This document shows, one piece after another, positions 26,349 through 35,463 of a stretch of 64,000 nucleotides of DNA. The stretch comes from Gemmatimonadota bacterium (lineage in GTDB: Bacteria > Gemmatimonadota > Gemmatimonadetes > Gemmatimonadales > GWC2-71-9): positions 86,497 to 150,496 of the forward strand of contig QHUL01000053.1 in assembly GCA_003222115.1 (NCBI GenBank). Direction: 5' to 3'. The position numbers and the translations under genes are program-made. Position 1 is the first letter of the stretch; the number at the start of each line of letters is the position of its first letter. A model generated the notes under the pieces. The model did no database searches and was not told the origin of the DNA. It saw only the letters and a list, made by a program, of their open reading frames with translations.

Positions 26349-27498
26349 GGAACCCCGCTCTGCTGTCCGCGAGCGTTTGCGCCGCGGTCTTGGCGCGTCG
26401 CACTTCGCCCTGCTGCGCGAGCTCCGTCTCCGACCGCGCGGCGAGGCGCTCCCACCGGCTCCACTGCTCGACCGCTTCGGCAAAACGCCCGATCGCGGCC
26501 AGGGCGTACCCGAGGTAGCGGTGCCCGGCCGCGAGCAGCGGGTCGAGCGTCAGCCCGCGGCGCAGCTCGTCCACGGCCTCGGCCGCACGGCCTGCGGCGA
26601 GGTGCGCCCGGCCCAACAGCAGGTGCACGACGGGGTCGTGCGGATACAGGCTCCCCGCCTGCTCGGCCGCTGCGCGGGCCGCCTCCAGGTCCTTGCGGGC
26701 GAGCGCCTCCTCGGCCTGGGCCACGAGCGCGGCGAGGTCCGCGGCGCCGCTGGTGCGCTCGCGGCGCAGTGTGCCCGGGTCCGCCAACACCACGACCCCG
26801 GCGCTCTCCAGCCCGAACAGGGTCTTCGCCACGTCGAACTCCGACCGCCCGAGCTCCCGCGCGATGGCGCGCACGTCGCGCTGTCCGTCCACCGCCGCGA
26901 GCACCTCCCACTCGGGCGGCAGCAGGTCGAGCTCGCCCCCGCCGTCGGACGGCGGCGGTGCGAGCGCCGCGATCACGCCGAGGTGGGGGATGCGGCTCTC
27001 GATGCGCGACCACTCGTCGATGCGGCGCGCCCCCTCCATCAGCAGCGCTTCCGTCGGGATCCGCACGGTCGCCGCGGGGGGGACGTCGAGCAGCGGCCCC
27101 TCCACGAACGAGAAGTAGCCCTCCCGCCAGCTCATCACCTCGAAGATCACTTCCTCGACCTGGAAGCGAAGCTGGCGCTCCAGCTCGCGCGGCGTGATGG
27201 CGCCGAGCGCCACCAGGATCTCGCCCAGTCGCCGCTTGTCCCCCTGGCGCTGCTGCATGTCGCGCGCGCGCTCGAGATCCGCCTCCGCGATCTTCCCCGT
27301 GCGGAGCAGCAGGCTGCCGAGCGGGTGCGGGTTGCTGCGGATTTCGGCGTAGACGACGGTGCCGTCCTCGAAGTGGATCGTCCCGGCGTTGTGCCGCACC
27401 TCGGAGGTGACGCGCAGCACGCCGGTCTTCCGGCTCAGGTCGAGCAGCTGGAAGACGTCATGGATCCCGAGCTCGCGCAGCGGGCCTTCGATCGCCAT
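26341..27498 (-). CDS. DUF4388 (PATAN) domain protein with TPR tail, second copy
   Basis: 385 residues from the ATG at 27498 (MAIEGPLRELGIHDVFQLLD). The order DUF4388, a segment with LGEILVALGAITPRELE, a winged-helix-like stretch (ELGRSEFDVAKTLFGLE, about 225-245) and a short TPR tail is the same as in the protein at 20488. The TPR part is shorter here. The two genes bracket the mgl/roadblock/AAA+ block and are clear paralogues. No catalytic motif was found. Confidence 0.82.
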   Translation of the reverse strand: MAIEGPLRELGIHDVFQLLDLSRKTGVLRVTSEVRHNAGTIHFEDGTVVYAEIRSNPHPLGSLLLRTGKIAEADLERARDMQQRQGDKRRLGEILVALGAITPRELERQLRFQVEEVIFEVMSWREGYFSFVEGPLLDVPPAATVRIPTEALLMEGARRIDEWSRIESRIPHLGVIAALAPPPSDGGGELDLLPPEWEVLAAVDGQRDVRAIARELGRSEFDVAKTLFGLESAGVVVLADPGTLRRERTSGAADLAALVAQAEEALARKDLEAARAAAEQAGSLYPHDPVVHLLLGRAHLAAGRAAEAVDELRRGLTLDPLLAAGHRYLGYALAAIGRFAEAVEQWSRWERLAARSETELAQQGEVRRAKTAAQTLADSRAGFHG

Positions 27499-27500
27499 GG

Positions 27501-30191
27501 CTACGCCGCGTCGGAGGCGAAGATGTGTTGCAGGTCGAGCGCCGTGCGGGCATGCATGCGCGCGCGCTGCGCGAACGGCCCGCTCGGGTCGAGCCGCGTG
27601 ACCCGCTCCCACGCCTGGACCGCCTCGGCGTAGCGGTGCAGCCGCGCCAGCGCGACGCCCAGCTGAAACACGGCCTCCACCTGGTCGGGGTCGAACTTGA
27701 GCGCCCGGCGGAACGCCTCCAGTGCCGCCTCGTGGCGCTTGTCGTCGAGCAGGGCGCGTCCCAGAAGCAGCAGGGCCGGCAGGTCATAGGGATCCTGCTC
27801 CAGCGTCTCGGCGAGCCGCCGGATCGCCTGCGGCACCTGCCCCGAGCGCCGCAACAGGTCCGCCAGGGCGAGGTTCGCGTCGCTGAGGGTGGGCAGCACC
27901 TCGAGCGCCCGCTCGTACGCCTCCTGCGCCTCCCGCCACTCCTCGCGCTCCTCGTGCAGGCGGCCGAGGTCGACCCACACCTGCACGTAGCCCGGGTCGA
28001 GCTCGAGGGCGCCGCGGTAGGCCGCGAGGGCGCCGCCCTTGTCGCCTACCTTGAGGGCGACGTCGCCCTGGAGCTTGTGGAGATCGGCGCGGTCGGGCGC
28101 GCGCGTTTGCGCTTGCCTCAGGGCGGTGAGGGCGCCGGCGGCATCCCCCGCCGCGGCGCGGCCCCGCGCCGCGACGACCAGGGCCTCGACGTCGTCCGGG
28201 GCGAGCGGCAACAGCTCCTCCGCGAGCGCCGCCGCCTCGGCGGTGCGCCCCAGGGCGAACAGCGCCTTCACCTCGCCGAGCCGTGCGTTGGGGCGGTCCG
28301 GGGCGAGCCCCCGCGCCTCGTGATAGCGCTCCAACGCCTCGCCGTGCAGGCCCCGCCGCGCGAAGATGTCGCCCAGCAGCACGGCGGCTTCGGCGCGGTC
28401 GGCGCCGCGCTGCACCGCGCGCACCGCCTCCGCCGCCGCGACGTCCATGAGGCCCTTGCTCACGTAGTCCCGTGCCAGCGCGAGCGGATCGTCCACCCGG
28501 GGAGGCGCGGGCTCGGTGGCGGGTGCGGGCTGCAGCTCCTGGAAGATGTTGTCGAGCAGGCGCTCGTCGAAGGCGAAGTTCTCACCCAGCGTCTCCGCCG
28601 TGACGTCGGCGGAGATCTCCGGTGCGATGCCGATGGTCGCCTTCTCGTACTGCAGGTCGATCGTGAGCTGGAATTTCTGCGACACGTAGTAAGGGTCGAG
28701 CTCGAGCGCCCGCTTGGTGGCGCGGAGCGCGCCGTCGAAGTCGCCCAAGTTCGAGAGGGTGAAGCTCAGATTGTAGTGGGCGCCCGCGTGCTCGGGGTCC
28801 GTCTCGACCGCGCGCACGAACGCGTTGCGCGCGTCGGTGAAGCGCTTCAGCTCCACCAGCACGAGGCCGATCCCGTTCCAGGCCGCGGCGGAGCGCGGCT
28901 CGGTCGCCAGGACCTGGCGGTAGGCCTCGAGCGACAGTTGGAAGCGCCGCAGCTGGTACAGCAACAGCGCCAGGTTGAGCCGGGCGGCCGAGAAGCCGCC
29001 CCGCAGCTGCAGCGCCGTGCGCAATGCCTCGATCGCCTCCTCGGTATCGCCCGCGTGCGCGACCACCACGCCCAGGTTGTTCCACGCCAGCGCGTACTTG
29101 GGGTCCACCTCCACCGCCTGGCGGTAGGAGGCAAGCGCGTCGTCGGCGCGGCCCGCCTGGTGGAGGACCACGCCCCGCTCGTTCCACAGCTTGGGCGAGT
29201 CCGGGACCTCGCGGATCAGCGTCTCGTACAGCTCGAGCGCCGCCCCGAAGTCGCGCTTGAGGAGGTGGACCTCCGCCATCGCCTGGAGCGTGAGGCGGCG
29301 GTCCTCGCCGCGCTCCAGCGCCATCCGATAGGCACGCAGCGCCTCGTTGTAGTAGCCCTTCTGGCGGAACGCGAGCCCGAGGTTGTAGTGCGCGAGCTCG
29401 TTCCCCTCGACCACCTGGGGCTCCGGGCTTTCGCGCGCCCGCAGCTGCTGGCTCCGGCGCTCGGCGTTGTAGCGCTCGAGCGAGAGGTTGGTCTGCGCTC
29501 GAGCGAGCGGCGGGTTGAGCTGGATGGCGCGCTTCGAAGCGGCGCGCGCCTCCTGGTGGCGTCCCATGTCGCCGAGCACGAACGCCATCAGATAGTGCGC
29601 GTGCGCGTTGTCGGGGTTCAGCTCGACCGCCTTCTCGAGCGCCTGCAGCGCCTCGGCGTTCAGGCCCCGGTTGTAGTAGATCTCGCCGAGGTAGAACCAC
29701 ACGACGCTCGAATCGGGATCGAGCTCCCGGGCCCGCACGAACCACTCGGTCGCCACCTCCGGCCGCCCGCGGTTTTTCTCGGCGAGCCCGAGCTGCAGGA
29801 TCGCCGCCACGTCCTTGGGGCGCTGGCCCAGCAGCTGTTCGAACTCGGCCACCGCCTCCGCCTGCTGCCCCAGGATCGCGTAGGCGCGGCCCAGCTCCCA
29901 GCGCGCATCGCGGTCGTCCGGGGCCTGCCGCAGGCGCTCCCGCAGCTCGGCGACGCGGCGGTCGTAGTAACCCGAATTGTGGTAGGCGATTTCGAGGTTG
30001 CGCTGCGCGACCTGCATCTTCGGGTCGAGCTCGAGCGCGCGGGAGAACTCCGCGATCGCGTCTTCCAGCAGGCCCTTCTGGAAGTAAAGGACGCCCAGAT
30101 TGCTGTGCGCCCCGGCGTCCGAAGGGTCGATCCGGCGGGCGAAGGATCGGAGGACGGCGAGGTCGCGGTCCGAAAGCGCCGGCGCCGTCAC
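27501..30191 (-). CDS. Large TPR protein
   Basis: 896 residues, almost entirely tetratricopeptide repeats. The first array runs from about 24 to 525 (AHSNLGVLYFQKGLLEDAIA, then repeated ALELDP-type ends). A non-repeat segment at about 525-585 is rich in Glu and Pro, and a second array runs to the C-terminus. There is no signal peptide or membrane helix. It starts 3 bases after cheC, so it is co-translated with the core che genes. It is likely a large cytoplasmic scaffold; partner unknown. Confidence 0.85.
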   Translation of the reverse strand: MTAPALSDRDLAVLRSFARRIDPSDAGAHSNLGVLYFQKGLLEDAIAEFSRALELDPKMQVAQRNLEIAYHNSGYYDRRVAELRERLRQAPDDRDARWELGRAYAILGQQAEAVAEFEQLLGQRPKDVAAILQLGLAEKNRGRPEVATEWFVRARELDPDSSVVWFYLGEIYYNRGLNAEALQALEKAVELNPDNAHAHYLMAFVLGDMGRHQEARAASKRAIQLNPPLARAQTNLSLERYNAERRSQQLRARESPEPQVVEGNELAHYNLGLAFRQKGYYNEALRAYRMALERGEDRRLTLQAMAEVHLLKRDFGAALELYETLIREVPDSPKLWNERGVVLHQAGRADDALASYRQAVEVDPKYALAWNNLGVVVAHAGDTEEAIEALRTALQLRGGFSAARLNLALLLYQLRRFQLSLEAYRQVLATEPRSAAAWNGIGLVLVELKRFTDARNAFVRAVETDPEHAGAHYNLSFTLSNLGDFDGALRATKRALELDPYYVSQKFQLTIDLQYEKATIGIAPEISADVTAETLGENFAFDERLLDNIFQELQPAPATEPAPPRVDDPLALARDYVSKGLMDVAAAEAVRAVQRGADRAEAAVLLGDIFARRGLHGEALERYHEARGLAPDRPNARLGEVKALFALGRTAEAAALAEELLPLAPDDVEALVVAARGRAAAGDAAGALTALRQAQTRAPDRADLHKLQGDVALKVGDKGGALAAYRGALELDPGYVQVWVDLGRLHEEREEWREAQEAYERALEVLPTLSDANLALADLLRRSGQVPQAIRRLAETLEQDPYDLPALLLLGRALLDDKRHEAALEAFRRALKFDPDQVEAVFQLGVALARLHRYAEAVQAWERVTRLDPSGPFAQRARMHARTALDLQHIFASDAA

Positions 30192-30194
30192 GGG

Positions 30195-30812
<618 letters not shown>

Positions 30813-30824
30813 CCCCGCTCCCGC

Positions 30825-32720
30825 CTACACGAGTCCGCCGGCGTCGAGGATCAACGCCGGGACTCCGTCTCCCATGATGGTCGCCCCGCTGAAGACGGGG
30901 AGCGTCCCCTGCGGTGCGTCGAAGCCCTTCACCACGATCTCCTGCTGCCCCAGCATCCCATCCACGACGACGCCCGAGCGCCGGTCCCCCATCTCGAGCA
31001 CGATGATCGGCCGCCGCGGCGGCGGCGCGTCGCCGGCGACGCCGAGCAGCTGCCGCAGGTAGACGAGCGGCACCACGCGGTCGCGCAGCACGATCGCCTC
31101 GCGCCCCTCGACGGTCGTCGTCGGCGCCGCCCCGAGCTCCACCGTCTCCGCCACGTAGGTGAGCGGTAGGGCGTAGCGCTCGCGCCCCACGCTCGCGATC
31201 AGCGCCCGCACGATCGCGAGCGTGACCGGCAGCCGCAGCACGAACGTCGTGCCCTTGCCCGGCTGCGAGCGAATCTCGATCGAGCCGCCCAGTGCCCGCA
31301 GCCGCGTCACGGCCACATCGATCCCGACCCCCCGGCCCGAGACGTTCGTCACGGCGTCCGCCGTCGAAAACCCGGGCCGCGCGAGCACCCGCAGCAGCTG
31401 GTCGTCGGTGAGCGCCTCCGCGTGCGGGTCCACCAACCCGTCGCGCCGCGCGCGCTCGAGAATGGTCGCGCGGTCGATGCCGCGGCCGTCGTCCGTCACG
31501 CTGATCGCCACGCTCGAGCGCTCGCGCAGCGCCGTGAGCACAATCTCCGCCTCGGGGTTCTTGCCCCGGCGCCGCCGCTCCGCCGGCGGCTCGATTCCGT
31601 GGTCCACCGCATTGCGCAACAAATGCATGAGCGGGTCGCCCAGCTCGTCCAGGATGGCGCGGTCGAGCTCGATCTCCTTCCCTTCCACGCGGAATGCCAC
31701 CTGCTTGCCGAGCTGGCGCGCCAGGTCCCGCACCAGCCGCGGGAACCGGTCGAACACCTGCCACACGGGCGTCATCCGCGCCTGGATGATCTCCGCCTGC
31801 AGGTCCGCCGTGAGGCGCGAGATCTGGATCGTGACGTCGTCGATCGCGGGGTCACGCCGCTCGGCCGCGAGCTCATTGAGCCGCCCCCGCGCCGTGACGA
31901 GCTCGCCGATCAGGTCCATCAGCCCATCCAGCCGGCGGAGGTCGACGCGCAGGTGACGGCTGCGCGCGGGCTCGACCGCGGCGCCCGCTGCGGCGGCCGG
32001 CGCCGCCGCGCGCCGCTCTTCCTCTTCAGGGAGCGTGACGCTCTCGACATCCCCCGTCGCTCGCAGCCGCTCGCGGATCTGGTCGGCCGGCGCGGCGGAC
32101 TCGAGCCGGAAGGCCAGCCGCCCGTCGAAGTCCTCAGCCTCGAACGCCGCGGGCGGCGGACTGACGGCATGCACGGCGCCGAGGGCCTGCGCGCGTTTGA
32201 GGAGCAGCAGCGCGCGCCCGCCTTTGAGCGGCGCCTCGGCGCGCAGCACGACCTGCACCAGGCGTCCGGGGGCGGCGAGCGCCTCGATGGGGGGTGGAGG
32301 CGGCTCCCGCGCCGCCGCCGCGCGGCCCGCCTTACCGCCGGCGCGCGCGGCCGCCCGGTCCAGCTCGGCCGTGATCGCGGAGAGGTCGAGGTCGCGCTCG
32401 CGTCCTCGCACCGACAGCTCGACCGCCTGCTCGAGGGCGTCGCGGGCCCGGAACAGGAGCTGCAGCAGCTCGTCCGTCGCGGGGTGTGCGCCGCGGCGCA
32501 GATGGTCGAGGAGGTTCTCGGTGCGGTGGGCGAGGTCGGTGACGGCGGCGTAGCCCATCGTGGCGGCCATGCCCTTCACGGTGTGTACGGCGCGGAACAG
32601 GCCGCCCACCGGCTCCAGCGAGGCCGGCTTGCGCTCCCACGCGAGCAGCAGCTGGTTGCAGGCGCTCAAGTGCTCCCGGCTCTCCGCCAGGAACAGCTCC
32701 GCGTACTGCGACAGATCCAT
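30825..32720 (-). CDS. cheA: Chemotaxis histidine kinase CheA
   Basis: 631 residues. The Hpt domain carries the phospho-site His46 in AVHTVKGMAATMG. A middle region (about 165-240) may be a CheY/CheB-binding P2-like domain. The dimerisation helices begin with RRLDGLMDLIGELV. The kinase domain has the N-box HLLRNAVDHGIE and the G-boxes DDGRGID and GRGVGID. A CheW-like domain closes the protein (LALPLTYVAETVE, FSGATIMGDGVPALILD). All catalytic elements look intact. It phosphorylates CheY, encoded 3 bases upstream, and CheB. Confidence 0.96.
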   Translation of the reverse strand: MDLSQYAELFLAESREHLSACNQLLLAWERKPASLEPVGGLFRAVHTVKGMAATMGYAAVTDLAHRTENLLDHLRRGAHPATDELLQLLFRARDALEQAVELSVRGRERDLDLSAITAELDRAAARAGGKAGRAAAAREPPPPPIEALAAPGRLVQVVLRAEAPLKGGRALLLLKRAQALGAVHAVSPPPAAFEAEDFDGRLAFRLESAAPADQIRERLRATGDVESVTLPEEEERRAAAPAAAAGAAVEPARSRHLRVDLRRLDGLMDLIGELVTARGRLNELAAERRDPAIDDVTIQISRLTADLQAEIIQARMTPVWQVFDRFPRLVRDLARQLGKQVAFRVEGKEIELDRAILDELGDPLMHLLRNAVDHGIEPPAERRRRGKNPEAEIVLTALRERSSVAISVTDDGRGIDRATILERARRDGLVDPHAEALTDDQLLRVLARPGFSTADAVTNVSGRGVGIDVAVTRLRALGGSIEIRSQPGKGTTFVLRLPVTLAIVRALIASVGRERYALPLTYVAETVELGAAPTTTVEGREAIVLRDRVVPLVYLRQLLGVAGDAPPPRRPIIVLEMGDRRSGVVVDGMLGQQEIVVKGFDAPQGTLPVFSGATIMGDGVPALILDAGGLV

Positions 32721-32723
32721 GTG

Positions 32724-33086
32724 CTAGCCCAGCACGCGCTGCACGGCTTCGAGAACGCGCGACGGTTGGAACGGCTTCACGACAAAGTCCTTCGCCCCCG
32801 CCTGGATCGCTTCCACCACCAGCGCCTGCTGCCCCATCGCGCTGCACATGAGGATCTTGGCGTCCGGATCATGCTTCACGATCTCCCGCACCGCGTCGAT
32901 GCCGCCCATGTCCGGCATCACGATGTCCATCGTCACCAGGTCGGGCTTGAGCTGCTTGTACCTCTCGACCGCCTGCACGCCGGTTTCGGCTTCGCCCACG
33001 ACTTCGAAGCCGGCCTGGGCCAGGATGTCGCTGATCATCGTCCGCATGAAGATGGCGTCGTCGCAGACGAGGACAGTGTGGCTCAC
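32724..33086 (-). CDS. cheY: Single-domain response regulator CheY
   Basis: 120-residue receiver domain: acidic pair in VLVCDDAIFMRT, phospho-acceptor Asp54 in VTMDIVMPDMGG, Ser82 in place of the usual Thr, Lys104 in FVVKPF. There is no output domain. It follows cheW-like 33096 and precedes cheA. The target could be a flagellar motor or the MglA/pilus system encoded downstream; no flagellar gene is in the window. Confidence 0.94.
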   Translation of the reverse strand: MSHTVLVCDDAIFMRTMISDILAQAGFEVVGEAETGVQAVERYKQLKPDLVTMDIVMPDMGGIDAVREIVKHDPDAKILMCSAMGQQALVVEAIQAGAKDFVVKPFQPSRVLEAVQRVLG

Positions 33087-33095
33087 ACACCCTCC

Positions 33096-33545
33096 CTATG
33101 AAGGCATCACGGGGGTTAACAGCGCGTCGGTATCGAGGACGACGAAGAGGTGGCCGGCGCGGCGACCGACGGCCCGCACGAGGGTCGGGTCGATGCCGGG
33201 GAGCGCCTGCCGGCGCTCCAGCGCGCCCCCGTCCACCGTGAGGAGGTCGACGACTTCGTCGACGGTGAAGCCGAGGACCCTGCGGCCCCCGCCCACCTCC
33301 AGCAGCACCGTCGTGCCGCCGTCCGAGCCCGTGGGCGGTTCCGGCTGGCCCAGCGCCCGCCACCCTTCCACGACCGTGACCAGGGTCCCGCGCACATTCA
33401 CCAACCCCGCCACCACCGGGGGCGCCCCGGGGATTCGCGTGGCTTGGAGCCGCGGCAGGATCTCCCGCACCGTTTCCGCCTCGGCCGCGCAGGTGAGGCG
33501 CCCTACCCGGAACAGGAGCAGTCGCACTACCCCGGCGTCACTCAT
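33096..33545 (-). CDS. CheW-like protein, first gene of the chemosensory run
   Basis: 149 residues from the ATG at 33545 (MSDAGVVRLLLFRVGRLTCA), which overlaps the rluD stop by 8 bases; the longer reading upstream lies inside rluD. A CheW-like domain is seen: AAEAETVREILP, VAGLVNVRGTLVTVVEGW (with an NVRG motif) and VLGFTVDEVVDLLTVD. It keeps the NxRG motif that the CheW at 17221 lacks, so this copy may be the one that contacts receptors. Confidence 0.88.
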   Translation of the reverse strand: MSDAGVVRLLLFRVGRLTCAAEAETVREILPRLQATRIPGAPPVVAGLVNVRGTLVTVVEGWRALGQPEPPTGSDGGTTVLLEVGGGRRVLGFTVDEVVDLLTVDGGALERRQALPGIDPTLVRAVGRRAGHLFVVLDTDALLTPVMPS

Positions 33546-34554
33546 CCGATGCGAAGAAGCCAAGATACTGCAACGGGTTGCGTTGAGCAAGCAAACTCGG
33601 ATCGGCGGCCGCTTCCGCGAGCGCCGGCACGAGATCGGCGGGCCATTCGGATCGCAGCGCGAGGCGCGCACCCGTCAGGGGATGGTCGAAGGCGAGTGCC
33701 GCCGCGTGCAGCAGCTGCCGCGGAGCGAGCGTCTCGAGGCGCTCGGCGGGGCGGCGCTCGGAGGGCGTGACGCGCCGGCTGCCCCCGAACGCGTACTCGC
33801 GATCGCCCACGACCGGATGACCCACGTGCGCGAGGTGCACGCGCACCTGATGCGTGCGCCCCGTGCCGAGCCGGACCCGCAGCAGATCGACCTGCGCGAA
33901 GCGCGCGACGACGGCCGCGTGGGTCACGGCGTGCCGCCCGCCGGCGAGCACGGTCATGCGCTTGCGGTCCTTGGGATGGCGGGTGATCGGCGCCTCGATC
34001 GTGACCGGGCTCTTCGCGAAGTGGCCCCAGGCGAGCGCGGCGTAGAGGCGCTCGACGCGCCGCTGCTCGATCATGGTGGCGAGGCGGCGGTGCGCCGCCT
34101 CCGTCTTCGCGACGAGGAGCAGGCCCGACGTGTCGCGGTCGAGCCGGTGCACGATGCCGGGCCGGCCCTCCGCCCCGGGCGCGAGCGGCGTGCCCCGCCC
34201 CGCGAGCACGTTCACCAGCGTGTCGTCCCAGTGTCCCGGGCCCGGGTGGACCACAAGGCCCGCCGGCTTGTCGAGCACGGCGAGGTGCTCGTCCTCGAAC
34301 ACGAAGGTCAGCGTGTGGTGAGCGGGGGCATAGCTCCTGGGGGGCGGCGCGTCGGGCGGGAGCGTGACCGTGACGACCGCGCCGCGCTCCAGCCGTGCGG
34401 AGGCGCGCAGTGGCCGGCCGCCCGCGCTGACGCACTTGTCGGCGACGAGGCGGGCCGCGACCGTGCGCGACATGGCGAGCTGATCGGCGAGAAAGCGGTC
34501 GAGGCGCTCGGTCTGGGCGGCGACGACGCAGAACGTGACGGTGGCCGCCGTCAC
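33538..34554 (-). CDS. rluD: 23S rRNA pseudouridine synthase, RluD family
   Basis: 338 residues from the GTG at 34554, overlapping the lspA stop as GTGA. An S4 RNA-binding domain (RLDRFLADQLAMSRTVAARL, about 17-60) precedes the RluA-type catalytic domain with GIVHRLDRDTSGLLLVAK (catalytic Asp139). The family motif for uracil binding near HPVVGDREYAFGG is present. Within the RluA family, RluD is the likely assignment from the S4 domain and the lspA-rluD pairing common in bacteria; the exact rRNA sites are not shown by sequence. Confidence 0.92.
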   Translation of the reverse strand: MTAATVTFCVVAAQTERLDRFLADQLAMSRTVAARLVADKCVSAGGRPLRASARLERGAVVTVTLPPDAPPPRSYAPAHHTLTFVFEDEHLAVLDKPAGLVVHPGPGHWDDTLVNVLAGRGTPLAPGAEGRPGIVHRLDRDTSGLLLVAKTEAAHRRLATMIEQRRVERLYAALAWGHFAKSPVTIEAPITRHPKDRKRMTVLAGGRHAVTHAAVVARFAQVDLLRVRLGTGRTHQVRVHLAHVGHPVVGDREYAFGGSRRVTPSERRPAERLETLAPRQLLHAAALAFDHPLTGARLALRSEWPADLVPALAEAAADPSLLAQRNPLQYLGFFASDE

Positions 34555-35069
34555 GGCTGCTCGACGGCTCTCGCCTCCTTGGCCCGCTCCTGCGCCCGCC
34601 CTTCGAGCCAGAGGGAGACCGCGAGCGCGATCGCGCCCACGGTGATGGCCGAATCGGCGACGTTGAACGTCGGCCAGCGGGCGGACCCGATGCCCACGTC
34701 CACGAAGTCCACCACGCCCTGCGCGCTGCGGATGCGATCCACGACGTTGCCGACGGCCCCCGCACACACCAGGGCGAGCGCGACGACGCGGAACCGGTCG
34801 CCCGGCCGCGTGGCGAGCACCATCGAGCGCAGCACGACGAGCGCCACGAGCGCGAGCCCGAAGAAGATCCAGCGCGAGTAACTGCCGAGGCAGAGCCCGA
34901 ACGCGGCGCATTGATTGTACACGAGGCGCAGCTGCACGTACTCGCCGATCACCGGCACCGGCAGGTGCCGGGCGAGCAGCGTCTCGGCGACCACCTTGGT
35001 GACGACGTCTGCGACGAGGACCGCCGCCGCCGCGGCCCAGAACAGGCGACGGTCAGCGCCGTTTGCCAT
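34551..35069 (-). CDS. lspA: Lipoprotein signal peptidase
   Basis: 172 residues with four membrane segments. Asp21 in VADVVTKVV, Asn52 in YNQCAAFGL and the two catalytic aspartates in NVVDRIRSAQGVVDFVDV match type II signal peptidase. The usual N-x-G-x-A-F motif reads NQCAAFG, losing the Gly. It cleaves prolipoprotein signal peptides; two predicted lipoproteins are encoded at 50749 and 52411. It overlaps the downstream zinc-finger gene by 17 bases. Confidence 0.93.
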   Translation of the reverse strand: MANGADRRLFWAAAAAVLVADVVTKVVAETLLARHLPVPVIGEYVQLRLVYNQCAAFGLCLGSYSRWIFFGLALVALVVLRSMVLATRPGDRFRVVALALVCAGAVGNVVDRIRSAQGVVDFVDVGIGSARWPTFNVADSAITVGAIALAVSLWLEGRAQERAKEARAVEQP

Positions 35070-35463
35070 CTTCCTCTTTCGCCTTGCAGCGGATGCACAG
35101 CCGGGCGTGCGGGAGGGCGTCCAGCCGGTCGAAGCCGATGTCCTCGCCGCACTGCTCGCACTTACCGTACTTCTCCGGCGTGGCGTACAGGCGGCGCAGC
35201 GCCTCGTTCACGTGCCAGAAGTAGCGGCCCTCCTGCGACGCGAACAGGAACGCCTTCTCCTGCTCCATGGCGTCGGTGCCCTGGTCGGCCATGTGGAACG
35301 AGTAGCTCGAGAGGTCGCCGTCGGAGGCCTGGAGGCTGGCGTTGAAGGATTCGCCGTAATAGCCGAGCTCCTTCATTACCCGGTTGCGCTCCTCGTGCAG
35401 CCGCTTCTCGAGGTGTTGCAGCTGCTTCTTGGTCAGGCCCTTGGTCTTGGATTTCGTCGGCAT
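35053..35463 (-). CDS. DksA/TraR-type zinc-finger protein
   Basis: 136 residues. A basic N-terminus (MPTKSKTKGLTKKQLQHLE) leads to a coiled-coil region and a C4 zinc finger near the C-terminus, CEQCGEDIGFDRLDALPHAR followed by LCIRC. DksA-family proteins bind in the RNA polymerase secondary channel and modulate initiation; the acidic coiled-coil tip (here MADQGTDAMEQE) matches the family. It sits between ileS and lspA as in several phyla. Functional equivalence to DksA is not certain. Confidence 0.88.
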   Translation of the reverse strand: MPTKSKTKGLTKKQLQHLEKRLHEERNRVMKELGYYGESFNASLQASDGDLSSYSFHMADQGTDAMEQEKAFLFASQEGRYFWHVNEALRRLYATPEKYGKCEQCGEDIGFDRLDALPHARLCIRCKAKEEDGKRR

